From Thermoprotei archaeon (GTDB taxonomy: Archaea; Thermoproteota; Thermoprotei; Thermofilales; B20-G17), in contig QMRW01000002.1 of NCBI GenBank assembly GCA_003650785.1, forward strand, positions 1 through 40,411: a stretch of 40,411 bases of DNA, read 5' to 3'. This document shows positions 36,034 to 40,411 of this stretch, piece after piece; the stretch's first letter is position 1, and every line of letters starts with the position of its first letter. A model generated the notes under the pieces. The model was given only the letters and a program-made list of their open reading frames with translations. It had not been told where the DNA came from and did no database searches. A program made the translations under genes and the position numbers.

Positions 36034-37818
36034 TTGTCTTATGTAAGATCACCGATAGTCGTAGTACTAGGTCACGTAGATGTAGGAAAAACTACCCTTC
36101 TCGATAAAATAAGAGGAACTGCTGTAACTTTAAGAGAACCTGGTACTATGACTCAGCATATAGGTGCTTCATTTCTACCATGGAGTGCTCTAACCAAAAT
36201 ATGTGGTCCTCTACTTAAATTAGTAAAAAAGGAGATTGAAATACCTGGATTTCTCGTTATAGATACCCCTGGACATGAGGCCTTTGTAAATCTGAGAAGA
36301 AGAGGAGGAAGTATAGCTGATATAGCAATTCTAGTAGTGGATGTAAGAGAGGGGTTTGAGGCTCAGACCTATGAGTCCATAGAAATATTGAGAGCTAGAA
36401 GAATTCCCTTCCTACTAGTTGCTAATAAAATAGACAAAATACCTGGATGGAAATCTAAGCCATATGCTCCATTTATAATTAATTTTAAGCAGCAAGATGA
36501 AAATATTCAGATTAGATTGGAGGAATTACTATATAGGCTAATCGATGAAATGAATAGATTGGGGTTTAACTGTGATAGATATGATAGGGTAAGAGATTTT
36601 TCTAACACCATAGCCATAATACCTATTAGTGCACTAACTGGAGAGGGTATACCAGATCTACTTATGGTATTAGCTGGACTTACACAAAAATTTCTGCTTA
36701 GATCGCTCGTAGTCAGTGAGGGGCCCGCCAAAGGTGTAGTACTCGAAGTGAAGGAGGAAGTTGGTCTAGGAACTACTATAGACACCATAATATACGAGGG
36801 AATTATCAGAAAAGGAGATACCTTAGTCGTAGGAGGGGTAGATGAGCCAATCGTCACTAGAGTAAGAGCCATTCTCATGCCCAGACCTCTAGATGAGATC
36901 AGATCACCGGAGGAAAGATTCCTACAGCTGAATGTGGCTCGTGCTGCTTGTGGTATTAAAATAGTAGCTCCCAATTTAGAGGGGGCTATAGCTGGAGCTC
37001 CAGTTCGTGCCGTATGGACACATACTGAACTTGAGAATATTATTAGGGATATAAAGCACGAAGTCTCTAGTATAAAGCTTAAGAGAGAAGTTAATGGAGT
37101 CATAGTAAAAGCCGATACCCTTGGTACATTAGAAGCCTTAATTGACTACCTAGAGCGAAAGGGAATTCCCGTTAGATATGCAGATATAGGCAATGTTACA
37201 AAGAGAGATGTCATAGAGGCGCAGCTCGTTAAAAAAGAGGATAAATATCGAGCCGTGATATTAGCATTTAATGTCAAGATTACCGAAGAAGCTAGAATAG
37301 AAGCTAAGTACACAAATATACCAATATTTCAAAGCAATATAATATACAGGTTGATCGAAGAGTACCAGAAATGGTACTATAAGACTAGAGAATTAGATGC
37401 TAGAATTGAACTTTCAAAACTTATTCTACCAGCTAAAATAAAGATCCTCCCTGGATACGTCTTTAGGAGGAGTAATCCAGCAATAGTAGGTATTAAAGTA
37501 TTAGCTGGCAGACTCAGATCCGGATATCCTCTATTCAGAGCTAAAGACTGCAAAGTCATAGGTAGAGTACTACAAATACAGGCTCACGGTGAGAACGTAA
37601 GTGAAGCTACTGTAGGTCAGGAAGTAGCCATATCCATAAGAGGTAATGTTATAGTCGGTAGGCATATCAAGGAAGGGGATGTACTATACTCAGATGTACC
37701 GTTTGATCATATGGAGAGAATAAGGACATTAGTTGACTTCCTTACAGAAGATGAAATTAAATTACTTGATGAAATTGAGAAATTAAAACTGGCAAAATTG
37801 AGGAGTAGTAAGGAATAA
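36034..37818 (+). CDS. infB: Translation initiation factor aIF5B (IF-2)
   Basis: VLGHVDVGKTTLLDKIRGTAV, FLVIDTPGHEAFVNLRRRGGSIADIAILVVD, NKID, domain II-IV sequence; no intein. Confidence 0.96.
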   Translation: MSYVRSPIVVVLGHVDVGKTTLLDKIRGTAVTLREPGTMTQHIGASFLPWSALTKICGPLLKLVKKEIEIPGFLVIDTPGHEAFVNLRRRGGSIADIAILVVDVREGFEAQTYESIEILRARRIPFLLVANKIDKIPGWKSKPYAPFIINFKQQDENIQIRLEELLYRLIDEMNRLGFNCDRYDRVRDFSNTIAIIPISALTGEGIPDLLMVLAGLTQKFLLRSLVVSEGPAKGVVLEVKEEVGLGTTIDTIIYEGIIRKGDTLVVGGVDEPIVTRVRAILMPRPLDEIRSPEERFLQLNVARAACGIKIVAPNLEGAIAGAPVRAVWTHTELENIIRDIKHEVSSIKLKREVNGVIVKADTLGTLEALIDYLERKGIPVRYADIGNVTKRDVIEAQLVKKEDKYRAVILAFNVKITEEARIEAKYTNIPIFQSNIIYRLIEEYQKWYYKTRELDARIELSKLILPAKIKILPGYVFRRSNPAIVGIKVLAGRLRSGYPLFRAKDCKVIGRVLQIQAHGENVSEATVGQEVAISIRGNVIVGRHIKEGDVLYSDVPFDHMERIRTLVDFLTEDEIKLLDEIEKLKLAKLRSSKE

Positions 37819-37842
37819 AAGAGTCATAGGAATTGTTAGTAT

Positions 37843-37897
37843 GAATGATGAGTGGTATGGAGCTCTGACTCATGAAGAGTGGGCTAGGCTCTGACTA
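37843..37897 (+). ncRNA. C/D box sRNA candidate 2
   Basis: C box ATGATGA (37845-37851), 13-nt guide GTGGTATGGAGCT, D' CTGA (37865-37868), 3-nt spacer, C' ATGAAGA (37872-37878), 12-nt guide GTGGGCTAGGCT, D CTGA (37891-37894). Intergenic, downstream of infB. Confidence 0.8.
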
Positions 37898-37935
37898 TTT
37901 TAATAAGCCTCTATACACCTACTTATATAGGGAGT

Positions 37936-38220
37936 ATGAGCCCTAGGAGAATTGAAAGAAGATTGAGATTGAGGAGAAGACCGGATGTTCCCAGTGGAGT
38001 AGCTAAACTTAATCCACAGGCTATGAAGTACTTAGGAATAATTGACAAAATAGAAATTGTAATCGTAGGTGGAAAACGACTGACTCTAAGAGCCCTGGCA
38101 TTTGAACAAGTCCCTGAAAACGAGGTATGGTGTAATGAAGATGAACTTAGATCACATGGAATAGCCGATCGTACAATAGCTACATGTCGAGCACCACTAA
38201 AGCAGATAATATCTAAGTGA
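37936..38220 (+). CDS. Conserved archaeal protein, possible double-psi beta-barrel
   Basis: 94 aa: RRPDVPSGVAKLNPQAMKYLGIIDKIEIVIVGGKRLTLRALAFEQVPENEVWCNEDELRSHGIADRTIATCRA; resembles AbrB/Cdc48-N-like barrels. Confidence 0.6.
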   Translation: MSPRRIERRLRLRRRPDVPSGVAKLNPQAMKYLGIIDKIEIVIVGGKRLTLRALAFEQVPENEVWCNEDELRSHGIADRTIATCRAPLKQIISK

Positions 38221-38503
38221 TTGATCAATTATTTTTACTTACATCTAATCGAATCATCAATTTGTAAGAGACTATTACCACTTATGATTATGCTAAATTT
38301 CTCAAGTTTAAGGTCAATAAGGAATATTTATTGAAGTTCAACCGATTTTATTCTCCTACAGGTGTTTTTAACCTTCTTATAACGTATACTAGAAACATTA
38401 ATATGTACATCCGGTATGCTCCTTTCGGTGATGAGGACTGGCCTTAGAGAGAAGAGAGGAACAACTAGCACTTAGATCCACTGCTAACAGAAGGATACAT
38501 GAA

Positions 38504-39115
38504 ATGTTAACTCAACAAGCAGTTAAGATAGATAATATGATGAAAGAGCTCTACAGACTTACGACAGGATTTTTAACACTGGCTCCTGAGGAGTTCGAGA
38601 GAAGTGTAGAAACAATAATTAAGCTGAAGGAATCTATCCAGAGTACTAGGAGAGAACTACTCGATTACATATCTAGATTAGCACCAGCTCTTTTGTATAA
38701 GGAGGAGTGGTTGAGATTGGCCTTTCGTTTTGATGATATAAGCGATAAAATTATCGGCATAGTCTATAGGTTAGAACACTTTGTAAATTATAAACCTAAA
38801 ATGCCACACGAAATAGCCGAGATCATAGAGAAGATAGATGAGAGAGTGCTTGATATAATAAGTACATTTAGAACTGCCCTATCCCTACTATTAGTAGATA
38901 TACATAGATCACTAAACGCTTGTCAAAAAGTTGAAGAATTGGAAAAGGAAATAGATCATCTATATAGGAGGTCCATATTTACAATACTCGATACATCACT
39001 TCCACTTAGAGAAACTATGATGCTAAAGGAGATTGCAGAAATGACAGAGACTATAGCGGATTTAGTCGAGAAGGCATCAAATGATCTCAGGATTATTATA
39101 ATAAATCTCCTATAG
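38504..39115 (+). CDS. Second DUF47/PhoU-like protein
   Basis: All-helical, ...SLNACQKVEELEKEIDHLYRRSIFTILDT...EIAEMTETIADLVEKASNDLRIIIINL. Confidence 0.72.
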   Translation: MLTQQAVKIDNMMKELYRLTTGFLTLAPEEFERSVETIIKLKESIQSTRRELLDYISRLAPALLYKEEWLRLAFRFDDISDKIIGIVYRLEHFVNYKPKMPHEIAEIIEKIDERVLDIISTFRTALSLLLVDIHRSLNACQKVEELEKEIDHLYRRSIFTILDTSLPLRETMMLKEIAEMTETIADLVEKASNDLRIIIINLL

Positions 39116-39207
39116 CCTAAAAGCTCCTCTATAAACTCATGTTTAGGTCATTATCATGAAATGAGTTAGAGATTTATACGCTCAACCATAGTACTAATGT
39201 GCGCCGT

Positions 39208-40224
39208 ATGAGAACTTCGAGGAGAATTGAGCTCAAGCGCTATAAACACCCCATACTTCTGCCAAATAGTGATAACTGGTGGGAGAGTAAGGCTGTATTT
39301 AATCCAGGTGCTATATACGATGATGGAAAATTCTTTCTCTTATATCGAGCAGTTGGAGAATATGAGAACTATATCTCTAGATTCGGCCTTGCAATAAGTG
39401 AAGATGGATTTAATTTCAAAAGAGTGAGTAAGGTACCAGTTTTTGAAGGAAAAGAGTGGTACGATAGAGGAGGTTGTGAAGATGCAAGGATAGTTAAAAT
39501 GGAGGGAAAGTTTTATATAACTTATGCCTCTTTACCTAGATCCCCAGCTGAAGTAGGACCTATTAAGGAGATACTTCAAAAATTAAAGGAGGATATCTAT
39601 TATCCTAGGCTCCATGTCCCCTCATATACCGCTCTATTGACTTCTTATGATCTTATGGAATTTGAAAGATACGGAGTTATAACCCCCCTAGAGATAGATG
39701 ATAGAGATGGTATACTATTTCCAGAGAAGATCAATGGAAAGTACGTTCTCCTACACAGACCTACTGAGTGGATAGGAGAGAATTATGGAACTTCCAGACC
39801 TAGTATATGGATCAGGTTCTCAAGAGACTTAAGAAAGTGGTACGGTGATAAGTTATTGCTTAAGCCAGAATTTAAGTGGGAGATGAGGAAGATAGGAGGA
39901 GGACCGCCACCTCTAAAGACAGATGAAGGATGGTTAATGTTTTATCATGGAGTTGATGAAAATTTCGTATACCGAGTTGGTGTTGCTATGTTAGATTCTA
40001 GAAATCCCACAAAAGTTATTGCAAGACTACCTTATCCCGTCCTAGAGCCGAAGGAAACGTATGAAAAGTATGGTGATATTCCCAACGTTGTCTTTCCTAC
40101 AGGAAACATAGTGATTGATGACGATATACTTGTCTACTACGGTGCTGCTGATAAAGTATGCTGTGTTGCAACGATAAACCTAGATGAACTGCTTGGGGAA
40201 CTCTTAAGGTATAGCACCCTATAG
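39208..40224 (+). CDS. GH130 family glycosidase/phosphorylase
   Basis: PILLPNSDNWWESKAVFNPGAIYDDGKFFLLYRAVGE, GGCEDARIVKMEGKFYITY, GGGPPPLKTDEGWLMFYHG, VVFPTGNIVIDDDILVYYGAADKVC. GTG at 39199 is an alternative start. Confidence 0.92.
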   Translation: MRTSRRIELKRYKHPILLPNSDNWWESKAVFNPGAIYDDGKFFLLYRAVGEYENYISRFGLAISEDGFNFKRVSKVPVFEGKEWYDRGGCEDARIVKMEGKFYITYASLPRSPAEVGPIKEILQKLKEDIYYPRLHVPSYTALLTSYDLMEFERYGVITPLEIDDRDGILFPEKINGKYVLLHRPTEWIGENYGTSRPSIWIRFSRDLRKWYGDKLLLKPEFKWEMRKIGGGPPPLKTDEGWLMFYHGVDENFVYRVGVAMLDSRNPTKVIARLPYPVLEPKETYEKYGDIPNVVFPTGNIVIDDDILVYYGAADKVCCVATINLDELLGELLRYSTL

Positions 40225-40411
40225 ATCCCTAAGCTCATATATAGCATTCCCAGTATCACTCCAATCCTACAATTTGAACATGAATTTTCAGAATAAGGAG
40301 AACAGAGTTTACTGTACACTTACCTCGTTAGATTTTGTCAAATAGAAATTACTTAAACTACTGTCAAATTCTTCCTCAGCTACAATCAAATTGCCAGTAG
40401 GTTAGAGCATC

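Noticed and set aside
38421-38460. ggtgatgaggactggcc as a third C/D sRNA
   Set aside because: C-like box but no downstream CTGA.
40137-40319. Track ORF of 60 aa on minus strand and a short VAEEEFDSSLSNFYLTKSNEVSVQ reading at 40330-40400
   Set aside because: First overlaps GH130 antisense; second is only about 26 aa after an upstream in-frame stop and lacks support.
1-40411. CRISPR arrays, insertion sequences, integrases or proviral genes
   Set aside because: No regularly spaced direct repeats, transposase or integrase motifs seen; gene content is core chromosomal.

Overview
This 40.4 kb window is a gene-dense, AT-rich chromosomal segment from a thermophilic archaeon. Group II chaperonin, RpoK and RpoP, L40e, MCM/GINS, Hel308, crenactin and many TATA-like promoters point to the TACK/crenarchaeal-type lineage; species is not assignable from sequence alone. 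Most of it is informational and housekeeping: EndA, GlyRS, L6, L40e, L7Ae, S28e, L24e, aIF5B, RpoK, RpoP, thermosome, Hsp20, Alba, MCM, a GINS-like subunit and Hel308. The most notable region is about 20.8-30 kb. It holds a crenactin (archaeal actin) cytoskeleton locus with an arcadin-1-like gene, a small coiled-coil ORF just upstream of crenactin, an arcadin-2-like coiled-coil protein with a C-terminal amphipathic tail, a 61-aa helical ORF, a Rad50/SMC-like zinc-hook ATPase with no Mre11 partner, and a radical SAM-HhH enzyme. Features absent from the ORF track were also found: an intron-containing tRNA-Cys beside the splicing endonuclease gene, two well-formed C/D box sRNA candidates (one with mutually complementary guides), a 55-aa ribbon-helix-helix regulator upstream of a KaiC-like ATPase with a palindromic operator candidate, ribosomal protein L40e, and a signal peptidase reading frame that appears to lack any conventional start codon before its first transmembrane helix. 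No CRISPR arrays, transposons or proviral signatures were seen.
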